NCBI GenBank assembly: GCA_013398295.1
Contig: VZSF01006851.1
Coordinates: 372,001 to 436,000 of the forward strand
DNA: 64,000 bases
Source: Chionis minor
Lineage: Eukaryota; Chordata; Aves; Charadriiformes; Chionididae
Reading direction: 5' to 3'
Shown: positions 12,201 through 25,379 of the stretch, in pieces
How positions within the stretch are numbered: the first letter of the stretch is position 1
Layout of the letters: each line of letters opens with the position of its first letter
Notes under the pieces: model-generated
Database searches by the model: none
What the model was told of the DNA's origin: nothing
Seen by the model: only the letters and a program-made list of their open reading frames with translations
Program-made: the position numbers and the translations under genes

Positions 12201-14382
12201 AGCAGATGTTGAACATGGCCAAGACAGCATTTTGAGGAGGTCTTCTCTGTTTAAATTGCTTCTTGCATAAATTATCTAAATATCCAGGAAAATATTTTGG
12301 AAACATCTTTAGGGTCTGTGGGTGTTGTTCTAATCTGAGAAAGAAAAGAAGAGAGCTTGGACTTATATTTCCCAAAAATCCACAGCAACTGAATCAAGTG
12401 GGATATTGGTTTGGTTGGAGAGGATATATCACTTTCAAAACAGTAACAGGTGCCTGTTTCAGGTCTACCAAGGCTCCTAGAATCTGGATGCTGCAAAACA
12501 GCTCACTTGTCCCTCAGTCTGTCAGTTTAGACAGAAAATGTAATTTATAAAGTAGAATAACGCAGAAATGAGACCAGTCATACCTGCGTCTAAATTTTAT
12601 CTTCCTAATTTTCTAAAAACTGACGGCCTTTCTAGAGTTTTGACATTAAGTTCAACTAGCAGCACTAGCTCTGCTTAGAAGGTATGGGGTGTTTGATCGT
12701 CTTCCTAAAGATACTCTGTCATCTCAGTGTTCTACACTTGACCCTTCCCTGGCATAATGTGACCACTGCAATGTTCAGAAGATCAAGTTCTTCCAGTGCT
12801 TGTACTGCACAGTCTAATAAAATAAATCGGGGTACAACCTGCAACAAATCCTCTTCTGACAGTCCCATAATGCCTTACTGACAATGATTACTTCAGAGAC
12901 ACAGAGATATTCTCTTGGGTTTTCTGCAAATGACAGAAGAACAATGTCTTGCCTGGAACTACGCAGTGAGACAAGTTAAGCTGGGATGAGACAGCCACTC
13001 CTCTGCTTAGTAACGTTCATAAACACAAGTTAAGACAGTGTAAAACAAAGCAGAGAGCTCAGAGTTCCTCAACTGCATAGCACCAAAAAGCATGTCCTTT
13101 CTTTTTACACCTTCCCCTGGCACCATGGACAAACAGCCTATATTCCAGTAGCACGCCCATCCAGGAAGCACACATTGCATCTGCTGCTCCTCCTTGCTTT
13201 TTAGGCTTCAGTAGACTGAAGTATCCCCTTGTCTACCTTTAATCTTCTCTTGGGCCTCAAACGATCCACCGGTATCTGCCCAAAGGAAATCTCTTGGGGG
13301 GTGTTTTGCTGCTCTCAGTTATCACTGCCTATTGCACTTATGCGGGAGGGACTGGATACCAAAGGTTCAGTGATCCCTTAACAGTGTGGGTGGAGGGAAG
13401 AAGTGGAACTAGGCAAAACCTGTGCTTTGATCCTGAATGAGCCCAGGACAATTTGCACAAATCACTTGACCCTTTGTGCTGGAGGCAACCCAGCTGGGAA
13501 ATTGAGCAAAAAGAACAATTTCACTGCAGATCAAACGCAGCATCTGAGCTGAGCGCTCCTGGATCACAGAGTCACAGTGGCTAAAACAGCTCACTTGAAC
13601 ACAGGATCTGATCAAAACCTGGGTAAGGTGGTAGAATTAACAAAATTAGTTCTTTATAACAATGCTTAGTACAACCTAGGTTCAGAAACACTGCTCCATA
13701 CGGTCAAAGCTAATGTTTTCTTTTCAATGCTGGGCCCTCTTTGCTGGGCAACTCCAGAGAATTTAGTTAGAAATATAAATTACTGATTATCAGTCAGACC
13801 TTTCCCTGGACTAGCATGGCAGCTCCCTCTATCCTTCTGCCATAGGAAGTATCCCAGACCCAGGAGTGCAGATGTGAGCATGTGCCCGAGCATTCATGGG
13901 GCTTTTCACATGGCCGACAGGAACTTTCCTCTCACCTCTAGACAGAGCATGAGCAGGAAAAAAATACACCAGCTTAAAATGCCTACTTGAACCCCAGTGT
14001 GCTTTATGCTATTATGTGGCCCTGAGCATTTTCCTCAAAACTTCAGCATCTCTGCTAAGTAGTGGTAAGCCACTAGTTCTGCTTAGGAGAAGTTTTGAGG
14101 TGCATCCATATCAGCCTGCTCTGATTGCAACCCCTTTGAGATCTTCTTGGGCTGAACAGTTAACACCTTCTCTCACCCTCCTTCAGTGTATTCTTCAGTG
14201 CTAACAACAGGCCTCCATACCACTTACTTTCCACCAAAAAGACACACAGAGCAGGGTTCTTCTGACCCAGTAGAGGTGTTTCCAATGTATTCACTTCACT
14301 TCAATTAAAATTAGAGTCAAAGATAGTCAAGGACAAATGGATCAAAGTGAATCTTCAGTGAATATTTGTAAGTCAGGGCCCA
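12201..14382. other. Unique non-coding DNA
   Basis: No coding, RNA or repeat feature was recognised. CpG is scarce, especially between about 13980 and 14380, which makes the next block stand out. Confidence 0.45.
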
Positions 14383-14819
14383 CGTGTTGTGGGGGACTCA
14401 CCTAGCTTGACATTCGGTGTCTTTGGCACAAGTGCCTGATCTAGCCCGTTGATGGTCAATGGAGGTTTAGTCAGTACAGTTAAGAGGTATTTTGATATGA
14501 TTGACCTAACCGAGCATAGAACGTAGGCACGCACAGAGGTGAACTGCCTCCGAAACACCACTGAGTCTGTGAAGCAACCCCAGGGTGGCTTGGTCAGCTG
14601 TAGATACCCCCGTTCAGGCGCTGTCAGGATAAGCGAGTGGCAGAAGCTTGTGAGACCCCAAACTGTACTGAGCTCCGGATTGCCATATTCATTCCTTTAT
14701 ACAACTGTCACTCAGGAATGTATCGTAGCATGTTTTGAACCACACAGGCATATTTATTGAACAAAGTTTCGGCAGCGTTGAATAAACCTGTCCTGTGTGA
14801 CTGCTATAGCATCACGCGG
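14383..14819. other. CpG-enriched block of unknown origin
   Basis: Sixteen CpG dinucleotides were counted by eye in these 437 bp. None was seen in the roughly 400 bp before it, and few lie just after. At 14385 the plus strand reads TGTTGTGGGGG, which resembles the inner edge of the LTR at 54539 (TGTTGTGGTTT). An AATAAA lies at 14780-14785 (+). A TATAAA-like string lies on the minus strand near 14690-14701. The elements are not in the right order for a simple LTR and no target duplication was found. It could be a young insertion that has not yet lost its CpGs, or a regulatory CpG cluster. Confidence 0.35.
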
Positions 14820-16540
14820 TGGGGAGCCTTTGCAGCATCCAAAATGTAATATTTTTAATGAAAAGCAGAAATGGACAGCAACTACAAATAGCGTCTGTGG
14901 ACTTTCTCGCTTTTTTTCTACTGTGCTAACTTCTTTTTGACACTCTATCACATGTTAAATGTAGTATCTGGAGGCAAGAGATTGCCTTCAGAGCCCTAAC
15001 GCAGCCCCAGCCGAGCGTTATGTGCTGCTCTGCAGAGTCCCTGATTGCTCCCTGGGTGCTACTGAGTACGGGGGCTGAGCTGAGCAGTCGGTGCTTTCCC
15101 TTTAACATCCTGCTGGAAGAACTCCTGCACATCAAGCCATTAGACCGTCTAATAGGAGTAATAAAGCTGATATCAGGTACATTTATTTTAACTATACAAT
15201 AAGGCACAACGTTAAAACTGCAAAGTGCCAGCCTGGTTTTCAGCAGTACATAATACGTCTTGCATTTTTTACAGTAACCAGCAAGGCATAAACATGTCAA
15301 AGAAACTACCCAGGATGCAGAAATATTCCTTGCAGAGCCACATAAGGAAAGGCAGACACCATTCTTTAAAACCAAGCTTGCACAATTAACAAGAAAAATA
15401 TTGCCAATAAAAAGGGGAAAGATGGCCAGTGAGTATAATTAGATGGGATAGTTCAGGGTGTGGGTTTGGCAGGAAAATGGCAGCTAGAAGTAACAAAAGC
15501 ACTTTCAAGAGAACCAGTGTTTGTAGCTGCAGCTTCATAACTTTGTTATGTGAAAATGGAGCTTTATAGCGGCCTCTTGTCTAAAGCTGACAGTGAGTGT
15601 AGGTCAGAGAAGAGTTGAGTGGGACCCCAGAATGGTCACAGATTTGGTTTTCTATGGGAAAGGTTCTCTGCTGTTATTTATCTCTGGTGAATGGTCAGAC
15701 CAGAAGGTGTTTAGGTGTTGAGGTTTCAAAACTGGGACCCAAAATCTAGCTTGTCCAAGTTCCCATCAATTCATTGCCTAAATATTTCTGAGGACTTGAA
15801 CCTAACTGATTTGAAAAAGGACACAGGCAAGTGTTACAGAGAGACTGGGAATACAACATATATCATAGCATCCAGTTTTTTGCATTACTCTTTACTCATG
15901 CACTGATCAACTACACACAGTCCTCATCTGATCTCTATTTCACCAGAGCCAGCCCCCTGCTCCATGAAATTCCTCTAAGGCAGGAGAACATGAACTACCC
16001 CATTGGGAACTAAGATGTGAACTCATACCACCATATGGAAATGCTGTGGCAAAACAAGCACTGGACCATGGCCCATGCCTTTGTATAAAATCCTTTGTTA
16101 CCAAACTGTTCATCACCTCATTGCATTTAGGAATACAGATCATCTCTAGTCTCTACATCACCTCGTTAACAAACAGCTCAAACTCAGAAGGTTCAGCTCC
16201 AAAAGGCATGCATATGGGAACAGTCAGTGAAATCCAAGGACTGTGTTGCAAACAGCTGGCAAATATACCGAACTGCAGGCAAGACTGCAAGCGATACAGC
16301 AGTGATCACCACAAACTCAGTATGGATAGTGTCTTTTATAAAATATAAACATCCTCGGTGCTTTGCAGCAAGGAGCTATAAATGTTTTATAATATTTTAA
16401 TTGAAAGAACATAAAACTGAAATGATTTCAAAGAAAGAATCCATGAGTGTATAGCCAGTGCTGAAGAGACATGGAAGCAGCTTTATGTCAAATTCCATTT
16501 TAAAATATACATCGAATGAGATGAACTGGAAAATCCTTGA
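14820..16540. other. Unique non-coding DNA
   Basis: No gene was recognised. The minus-strand frame at 14926-15375 (149 codons) has no identifiable domain, although it includes two cysteine-rich or hydrophobic stretches. A moderate CpG content persists to about 15150. Confidence 0.4.
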
Positions 16541-16730
16541 ACTGAACAACATAGGCCTGGAAGAGACCTCAGACTCATGTAGCCTAGTGCACGTGTCCCA
16601 GAGCAGGACTAAAGAAGCTCACAAGATTGTCTTAACCATTGTTTAAAGCCTCCAGTGAGGGTGTCCTGGGATCTTCTTAGGCAGAGAAAAGCTCTTCTTC
16701 CATGGAGAAGCTCAAAAGCTCAAGGTCAAT
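16541..16730 (-). mobile_element. Probable old CR1 3'-end fragment
   Basis: Plus-strand text ataggcctggaagagacctc followed by cagagcaggact resembles the reversed CR1 3' end (ttggaagggacc, then agagcaggac). The following gtttaaagcctccagtgagg fits the usual continuation. It is heavily diverged and its boundaries are approximate. Confidence 0.5.
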
Positions 16731-17670
16731 CTACAATACACCAAGAGGAAACTTAAATACGTGAGGTATCTTCACTGGACATCTTCCATCCCCATGCCTG
16801 GCTTTTGCTGTCTCTAAGTTGGATTCAGAGTAGCCCTATTGAGTATTCATCAGCTGATGTTTTATCTTCATTGGTAGGCATGCTTGGCCACAAGGCTTTC
16901 AGATGTTTTCAGTTGAGGAAACCATACCAAAAAAGGGGCTTTCTATCTAGACAGAAATTTGTCTTGTCTGTAAAGCTCAAAAGGCACAGTAACATTCAAA
17001 GCCAGTTTTCATCCATGGAGGAAGCCTATGGGGTCCCCTGGGGAGGGGCAGGACAGATTAGGTCAGTCACAGGGGAGCACATCTGCTCTCACAAGCAAAT
17101 ACAGGCTTTGCTGTGATAAATTTCAGCCATCTGATACCTATCACAACCTATCCTAAAAAAAAAAAAACGGTATACAGTGGTAAAAAGGGCAGATTTTAAG
17201 ATAACTTGCATAAGATAGTCTGTTTTCTAATTTGACAAATTACTAATGATTATATGTGTCAGAAAACAGAGCTGCCCTACAATTAACTACTCCTTTACTA
17301 TAGACAGTGCCCTCCTTTTTTATTTAAGTAATAAGGGGTAATGACTCTGTCTAGAAAACATGCTGTGCTTTATTCTGACTGTCAGGTTAAATTGTCAGTG
17401 TGTTTCTTGCCCTGCCCCTAGGGCAGTGCAGCTGTGCTCCATCCTGTACTGGGTTGGATTGCAAGTTTTACTCTAGCTGGCATAGTAACTGAATATAGAT
17501 GAGTTTAATATGGAAACTCTGCTAGTGATTTCCCAAACTATGCATGTTTTGCTCTTTAAGCAAATTTCGTGTGTGAGAAAAAACACGCTACTGTCTTTAC
17601 TATACGCATCTTTACTGTGGACATCTCCATAAAGCATTTTGCTAAGCATTTTGATTGTAGGACTCCAGAA
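16731..17670. other. Unique non-coding DNA
   Basis: No gene was recognised. A 13-base A-run lies at 17155-17167. Confidence 0.45.
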
Positions 17671-18860
17671 ATACCAGAACATGAGCAAAAAGGAGTCACT
17701 GTGCTGGGTCAGATCACGTCCAGCAGTTTCTTGCCTTTGTAAGTGTCCAAGAAGGTTCTTAGGGTAAAGTTTAAATACAGGAGGCAAACATATAATGCTA
17801 CCTCCCTGAACATTTTATTTTCTGCCAACAGTTGGTAAAGCAAAATCTCTGTGAGACTGCAGTCATATCTTTATATTCAGAAGCCCCCAATAAATTTCTC
17901 ATCCATAAACTCATCCTGTTTCCCTCTGAATCCACATAATCTGCTAGTCAGCTCTTGAGTCCACATGAGACACCCACAGCAATCTGTGGTGTGGTGCTCC
18001 ACAGCTCAGCCACACAACACCTGAAGAGCCATCTCTTTCTGTACACCTTGAACTTATCACTTGCTAACTTCATTCCATGCCCACTAATCCTTTTCTTGGA
18101 AGACACAGGGAATAATAATTACCTATGCACCTACTTCTGGCCACTCATGGTTTTATAGACTTCTATCATATATCCCCTCATTAGTCCCTGAGGTCTCCTA
18201 ATCTGCTTAATTGTTCCTTACAGAGAAGTTGTTCCATAACTTTATCATCCTTGTTGCCTTTCTCTGAGCATTTCCCAGTCTTATTATATCCGCTTTGAGA
18301 CACAAGGAGCAGAACTGTACACCAAGATGTCATATTCATATAGAGACATATTCATCTTCTCTGTTCATTATCCCTTTCCTAAAAACTCTTAATATTAGAT
18401 TTGTTTTTCCAAGTGTGTTGAACACTGACACAATTTTTACAAAGATACTATCTATTATACCTCAAGATCTTGTTCCTGAGTGATAAAGTCATATCAGCTC
18501 ATCATTTCATGCAGAAAGCTCAGGACCATTTTTTACCCACGTGTATTATTTATTCACACTGAATTTCATCTGCCCCTTTATTGCCAGGGCAATCCCTTTT
18601 GCAGTTCTTCAGAGTTGGACTTTGTCTCTGTTATCTTAACTTTGTTTTCCCTTCTTTCCCAGATCATTGATAAATGTGTTGAGCAGAACAGGCCATAGCA
18701 CATCTCCTTGTAGATCTGCACTGGTTATGCCCCTCTACTATGACAAATGGCTGTTTATTCCTGTCCTCTCTTTCCTATCTTTTATCTAATCATTTGTCAG
18801 AAAGCTTATGCTGAAATGTTCATGTCTATGTGAACATTTTTACAGATTATGTCAGCCAGA
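17671..18860 (-). mobile_element. Long ancient CR1 LINE copy (turtle/archosaur-type)
   Basis: This is a nearly 1.2-kb reverse-orientation copy of the older CR1 type. On the plus strand it contains gtgctgggtcagatca near the 3' end (17703-17718), ttttatagacttctatcata near 18151, gagcagaactgtacaccaag near 18308, attatttattcacactgaat near 18545, cccctttattgcc near 18574 and agatcattgataaatgtgtt near 18661. These phrases follow the order of the CR1/L3-like 3' third as found in turtles, crocodilians and birds. All frames are interrupted. It predates the sharper CR1s at 11042, 39460 and 47258, judging by its much greater divergence. The family call is from remembered consensus features. Confidence 0.75.
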
Positions 18861-19070
18861 AAAGTTGATTTTTATCACTAATTTCTACCTGATATTGATT
18901 TTAAATAAAAAGGCAGATCCAGTATTAGCTCTCCGAGGTTACTATCTGAATGTCAGATAACCTGGCAGATAGCAAATGAGCATTACCCCAAGATAAAAAT
19001 CATCCTGGTTTCAACACCATTCTCCCCTTCACCTCCCTCCTGTCTGTGGAAGAGTCACATTATCACAGAA

Positions 19071-19205
19071 TAAATTAGGCTGGAAGGGGCCTCAGGAGAC
19101 CATACACCCTGCTCAAAGCAAGGCCACCTTTGATGTTTGATCAGGTTACTCAGGGCCTTCTCCAGCCAAGTTTTACATATCTCTAGGGATTGAGAGGCCA
19201 CATAT
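19071..19205 (-). mobile_element. Old CR1 3'-end fragment
   Basis: On the plus strand, tatcacagaataaattaggc is followed by tggaaggggcctcaggagac and ctgctcaaagcaaggccacc, the reversed CR1 3' end. The later ttacatatctctagggattg fits the coding-end region. It is short, diverged and 5'-truncated. Confidence 0.65.
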
Positions 19206-21394
19206 ATTGAACCACATTATATATGAGGAGACAACTGGAGTCACATTAACTGGAACCATTTAGGGTTTCTCTAAGGCACAGCTACATTCTCTTTGGTTTT
19301 CTGTGGTAATGTACCTCTCCCATCTCACGTTTGCTGTTGCAGTAGTGCTTTGAATGATGCATACTATGACAATGTTGGTGGGATTTGGTTACCTAAATAT
19401 AGATATTTGCCATCTGAGATGCCCTAGGGTATTCCTCCCAGCCTCCAACTCTGGCTTCTGAAAAACAGAGGTGTCTTGTATATCCTGTATTATATTGTTC
19501 AGCCCCGGGAGGATGTCTTAGACACCAAAGGGCATCTCAAATAGCACAGGCACTTACATTTAGTCAACTAAGCCATCTTAACGGAGCACAATATTTAACT
19601 CTCTCCCCTTTCCATTTGTTAAATTCACTCTAAGCAAAATCAGCTTGGGTTTGGCTCTCCATCTGAAATGGAGGGAAGACAATTCAGTTACACCTCTCTC
19701 CTCGCAACAACACTGCCATTAATAGATGCAGGCCAAGTTAAGCTTCTTCTTTCTCCGCTGGTGGAAGAGTATAGTTTTTCCTCTACAGCGTACCCATGCA
19801 CGTCACTCTCTCATGTACCATAAAGCAATGCTTGAAGTGACGAGAGTAAGAAGCAGCATGGTTCCCAGATCAGCAGGAATCAGGTCCCTCGCTCAGGAAG
19901 AGCTAAAATCCTGCCTGTCCTTTCCCTGTGCAGAGGAATCTTTCTCAATATGCATCTCAAGTCCAAGCCTCAGACACAAATAATATTATAATAAGAGACA
20001 GCATGGGGGACTCCTCCCCATGCTTACTTATAAGTTACCTTACCTATAAGCTACAAATGCAACAGCAAATGGGAAACTCAAGGACCACAAAGCAAACTGT
20101 TAATATAAAATGAGCTGGTGGGTCCAAAATATTCATTTGGATTTCTTCAGGAGTTGAAATTTTCATTGACGTCTTCTGTGAACATTGTAAGCACAGCAGG
20201 AGTGTTGCCTTTTTTTTTTTTAATTGTGACAATCGACTTGAAACTCTCTTCTACTTCACAAAAATCAAACCTTGCTGCAAATGATATGTTAAATGAAGCC
20301 TGTGTACTGTGAAAAGGGTTGTATTGGCCTCTGAGCAGCAAGGAAACAATTTTGCATCAAATGGATTTAATTAAATGGAAGTTTGTGTTTACTAATGTGA
20401 GTTGATCTGTGAAACAGTGAAAGAGGAGAGTGTGAATCTTTGTTTTGTTCCATTTGGGTTATACTAACAGAAACTACCTTAGAAATTTCAATCTTTTAAC
20501 TAACTTAACTGGCTGGGTAGTGCATTGCTTCCCATTTCTCACAGATCAGGCAATCCTTTTCAGAGGGAATTTGAATTGCTTCTTAAACCCATTTTTTCTG
20601 TCGTCCTGTGTCATGTGTCCACCCCCCCCCCGCCACGTGAAGAGAATATTTCTATTTTCCAACATGAATTTATTCACAACCAGCCATTGTCCATTTTTTT
20701 CATGACAGTGTTGTCTTGAAGGCCAAACAGCACCAAACAGCACTATCTTCTTCATGGTGCTTGCCCTCATTCTCCATGTATGGACAGAAATTGTATCCCA
20801 TCAGTCTTCACGGTGCCTGCGGAGCATGCTGAGCTCTCTGTTTCCACAGTCCTTTTCTGCCCCTTTCCAGTCTGTGTTCATTTCTTTTGACCATGGGTGA
20901 CTGGCCCTTCTATTATGAAGTGTCCCAATCTCTGGAAGAGCATTCTTAAAAGATAAGCAAATGCTTAATTCAGTGGAAAAAAAGGCAAAGGACAGTCAGA
21001 CATTATGATTGCCATGTTGTAAAACATTTCCACCTTGGCAGCTGAGAACTGACCTCCTGTAGCACGTGTGTTCCCTGGCCCTTGCAATGGTCCACCACTG
21101 TGGCTGCAGAAGTTAAGCTTTATCCCAAGTTTTATTTCCCATTATAATGCACTGGGATCATGGACAAGGTCATTTTCTGCAACTCCATTATCTTGGCAAT
21201 AATTTTCATTTCAGGGCCAGACTGGAATTTTCCCTTGCTTCCTTTTGGTGAAGAAATACTCTCAGATTTCCAAGACACTGCTTTGCAGGAGAAGCAATAC
21301 ACCTGCATGAGGATGGATAGTCAAGATCTATCTGTGATATCTAATCCTGTTCTTAAACTCAGCAGGAGCCTACGCTTTGGGGAAAAAGCAACCA
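19206..21394. other. Unique non-coding DNA
   Basis: No gene was recognised. Contains a T-run near 20211-20221 and a C-run at 20622-20632 that is interrupted shortly after. All frames are under 90 codons. Confidence 0.45.
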
Positions 21395-21640
21395 GTATAA
21401 ACCTATGAAATTACTGACAAGGCAGCAGCACTAATGGGGAGAAGCCTGACACTGAGATTTGTTAGGCTCTGGAATCGTTTCCCAAGGTTAATGATAAAAA
21501 CACCATTCATCACTTAGGTCTTCTAAAAACTAGTCAAAGCACTAGAAAAAATACACTTTAGGAAAACAATCCTCTATTATCAGGAAGATGGGCTGGATGA
21601 CCCAATAAATCTTTTCAATCTCTGTTCTTTTGTTATACTG
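21395..21640 (+). mobile_element. Ancient CR1 3'-end fragment
   Basis: Forward-orientation 3' end of the older CR1 type. It includes gttaggctctggaatcgttt near 21461, aatacactttaggaaaacaa near 21550 and ggaagatgggctggatgacc near 21583, then caataaatcttttcaatctc. This phrase order is typical of CR1 copies in turtles and birds. The 5' boundary is approximate. Confidence 0.72.
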
Positions 21641-24600
21641 AGAGCACTGGGAGGTGTTTTTTCCAGGGGAAGATCTGCCAAGCCTTGGCTTTTTGAGAGG
21701 AGGAATTTTATTCTGGACAATTCTGAAGCGGTGTTTTCAAAACTGATCCCTTATATTTTCGGTATCCTTTACTGAGATATTCACGTTATCTGTTTTAAAT
21801 ATTTGAAAATGTCTTCAAGACTCCCAGCATGGTCTGTTAGTCCCTCATCAGAAGACCAGCAATTCTGATGATAAGCAACAAGATTTAGTTCTGTATAATA
21901 CCTGCCTACCTATCCTTATCAGTGCACTAAGGGGAATAATGGATGAACAGACACCTGTCAGTCACGGTATCTGCTAGGGAATCAGTGTAGAAATGGCTTC
22001 ATGGCATTCCAGTCAGCTCCTGGTTCTAAACTGGCATATCAAAGTCACTCAGTGCAACAGATTGAATCCACATTTGTACCTATATGAAAGGCAAAGCAGG
22101 ACCTTTGCCATGATAGTCACCCCATCAGCCAGCTCTGAAAACTGTCTCAAGTGCTATCAATAGACCCAGTATAGCATAAGACAAGTTTCTACCAAAGGCT
22201 TTTAGGTGATTAGCTACTAAAGGCAGCAGGCAGAAAAAAATATCTCAGAAGAGGAAAATAAAATGCTAGGTCCTTCTCTTGTCATGAACCTTTGGCTTAG
22301 GAATAATTCTGAGAACAGTTTGGAATAACTCACTATAAGACGCCGTTACGATAACATGTGATGGAACTTAACAGCCTCATCTGTAATATCTAATAGAAAA
22401 TTATCTCCTTCCTGCAGAATTGTAGGGGCGGTTCAAAAGTCCTGAAGAAAGGATAATGTTTTCCATTTAGTACTTTAGACTTTTTCGAGTAATTTTGATA
22501 GATCTCCATTATATCATTCTATTATTTCCAAAGTGAATTACTATAGGAATCTAGGCGGTTATTTCAAAGTGATAGAAGTCCTTAAAATAAAAGGCATCAG
22601 ACAGGGCTGAAGTACAGCTGTGTACATTGTGGCTTTTTTTCATCTGGAAGAAAATATTTCCCCATGCATACGGCTGTGTTTACTGATTTGCTTCTATAAA
22701 ATATGTAGAACAAACTACCAGTGAGACATCATCTCTGCCTGGATTGGCAGAGCTAAATCCTGATTTACACTGCTGGCATCCTTTAACACAGCAAACTACC
22801 CACACCAATGCTCCCCAGCCTACCTGTCAGATGCTTCTTCCCTGAGCATCCTTCTTTTTCCCTTTCCTCCCTTTTATAAGTATTTACCCGATACTGAGTG
22901 CCACAAACCCAGTCCTCCTCAGCTACATCAGAAAGAGACAAATTTCTTTAGAGTCCTGTTATTGTCTGCCAATCACTTGCCATTAAGTGGGTCCTCAAAG
23001 GTTTTCTTACTGGCTTTGTAACCCTCCTGTAGCCTGCCACAAGCCTCTTTAGGGAAAATGTGTGATGTTTTGGTCCTGCAGACAAGAAAAGTCTCTGCTC
23101 AGATCCATTGGTGGCACAAGCATCCCAGATCATCTTCCTTACTTCCGAAAAGCTAAGCATGGCGACTTCACGGCAACACATCTGCCAAATAAGCTCCACT
23201 TGAACATATCATATTGTCCATAGTCACGCACGACACAGCTCGGGGTTAGCGACTAAGTGCACATAACCAGACAGGTATCATCAGAAAATACCTCCCCCAG
23301 CTCCCACGGCGGATGGCAAAGGGCCTGGGAATGCTACCTCTATTATCCCTGCTGGAAGTACCTTCACAGTGTGTTGCTGTTTGTTCCTCAAATCAACCGC
23401 ACACTTGGCTGGCAAAAAGACTGGGCCACCTGAGACAGCAGTTTTGTGCTAAGGAGGAGGATCCAGCAGCAATGCTGGTTTAGTGAGTTTACAGTCAGCA
23501 CAACTTTGGGAAAAAAATAAAGTTTTTCTTACATCAGTCCATTCAATAAACCAGTTAAAGCACAGCTCCCCAGTCGGGCACAAGGGAGGGACAGTGGCAG
23601 CATTTTCTGGTGCTGGCCTTCTCCAACATGACCCATGACCTGAGATGCTTCCTGAGGTCTGAACCTGAGCTCTCTGCTGAAGAAATCCATCCGTACCCTG
23701 CTTGTGCTGTGAGTGAGCCATGGGACAGGGTTTCCGTGCGTCTGACCTGGCAACAGGATGGATTTACACACAGCGTGGAGGAATTTGCTTTTCTGTTGCC
23801 CACAGTCCCGGTGCTGCTCCCCAGCTCCTAGCAGGGCTCTGACGCCACCAAGCACAAACAGGAGCCGTCTCTCCCACTGAGCTGCAGCGACATCCGTTAC
23901 GGCAAAGCAGAATCTGCAATAAACCACAAGAGCCCGATGGTTTATTTGTCTGAGGATCAGGGATGAACAAAAGTCTGGAGTACCAAAGTTGCAACCCTCC
24001 AGGACACAGAGCAGCTCACACACCTGGAAACTGCAGTGTCCAACGCCGTGCCAGCCTCCTCATTAGAGCTGTGACAGTACCAGGAGAAATAGCTGTTAAC
24101 ACCTCCGAAGGCAGAGCTGTAAAGCACTGAGATGTGTTTAATGTGACAGGGACATACTAACACAGCACTCGTAAGGGTAAATCATGCCTCCCTCACCTCT
24201 TTGCGTGTTTTGAGAAGGCTGAGGAAGGATTGTGTGAAGAAGAGGGATGGGGGCTCATCAGGATCAGTCCTGGCAGGGATGCTTCAAAGGGCTGTCATGA
24301 AGCTGGTCCTGGACACTGTTGGCAGCTGCAGCTCCCCGGTGAAGGACAACCACCAGGACTGGCCCCGAAGGCTCCGCTTGAGGCTTCAGCAATGGTGCAG
24401 GCTTGAGTCCTGCATTCACCAATGTCACCAGCACAATGGGGTTTCGGAGGAAAAAAATTACACAATCTCTCGTTTCTTCTTCAAGGTCTGGGTTCCCTCT
24501 TCTGAGGGAATTTTGGCCAGGGGAACACGGTGGCAGCATCCCTGCCAGAGATTAGGCCAGAGCTGCTGATGGTCTGCAGGAGAGGCATCTGTGCTTTGTA

Positions 24601-25379
24601 CAGATGGCCCTGGCCTGCCTGTAGATCGGCTGAGATTTGCAAATGAGCCCCGTGGCAAATTTTTCAACAATGGGGGCTGCTCCAGCTGCTTTCATCTAGC
24701 AGAGCCCTGACAACACCAGCAAAGCCAAGTATCTCCTACGCAAATCTTTGTCTACCCCTTTTGGCAAAATCAGTGGAAGCAGTGATATCAGAATTCCCTC
24801 TTTTTAACAAAAGATTTGTCCTCAAAACATTGGAAATGCATATTTATCTATGCCTGTTTTAGCTTCAGAGTTTACTTCTCAGCATCGAAACCTACCATTT
24901 CTCTTCCATTTCTATACACTGTGCTACACAGCTGACATATTGCTAACCCCATGCCAAAGCACAAGCTGTAATAATGCTATCAGACCAGAATTTCAAAGAT
25001 TTTTTTCTCACTAACCTGTGTCTGACCTTTAATTGATAAACAGCAAAGTGGATCTGATAGCAGGGTGATGCAGAGGCCTTATATCTCTCTATAACTTCAA
25101 TTGATTGCCCCTAAAATTGAGATAAAGTGATACAAGACCGCAGTATCTGATATAAGAAAACACATTACTTAGCACATGAACAGAATGCTGAGGCAGAGCA
25201 AGGAAAGGTTAGACAAGTGGAAGAAACAAGAGGGAATGTGGTACAAAAATCTCTGTGTGGAGAATCTCAGCCGGTCTATCAGAATTAGTCATGCAGTTGT
25301 GTACAGATTAAAAACTTCTTTTTTGATTAGCCTCAAAGATTTGCAAGAAATTTAGCCACACAACTCATTAATTTCAATG
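21641..25379. other. Unique non-coding DNA with a GC-richer middle
   Basis: No gene was recognised. The section 23220-24130 is richer in GC and CpG than its surroundings. It carries overlapping frames of 164 codons (23529-24023, -) and, just beyond, 122 codons (24201-24569, +). Neither shows a domain, signal or splice pattern that supports a gene. Confidence 0.4.

Noticed and set aside
14385..14835. Full LTR or provirus call for the CpG-rich block
   Set aside because: Only one LTR-like edge was seen, with no target duplication, and the promoter and poly-A strings are in the wrong order. Kept only as an unexplained block.
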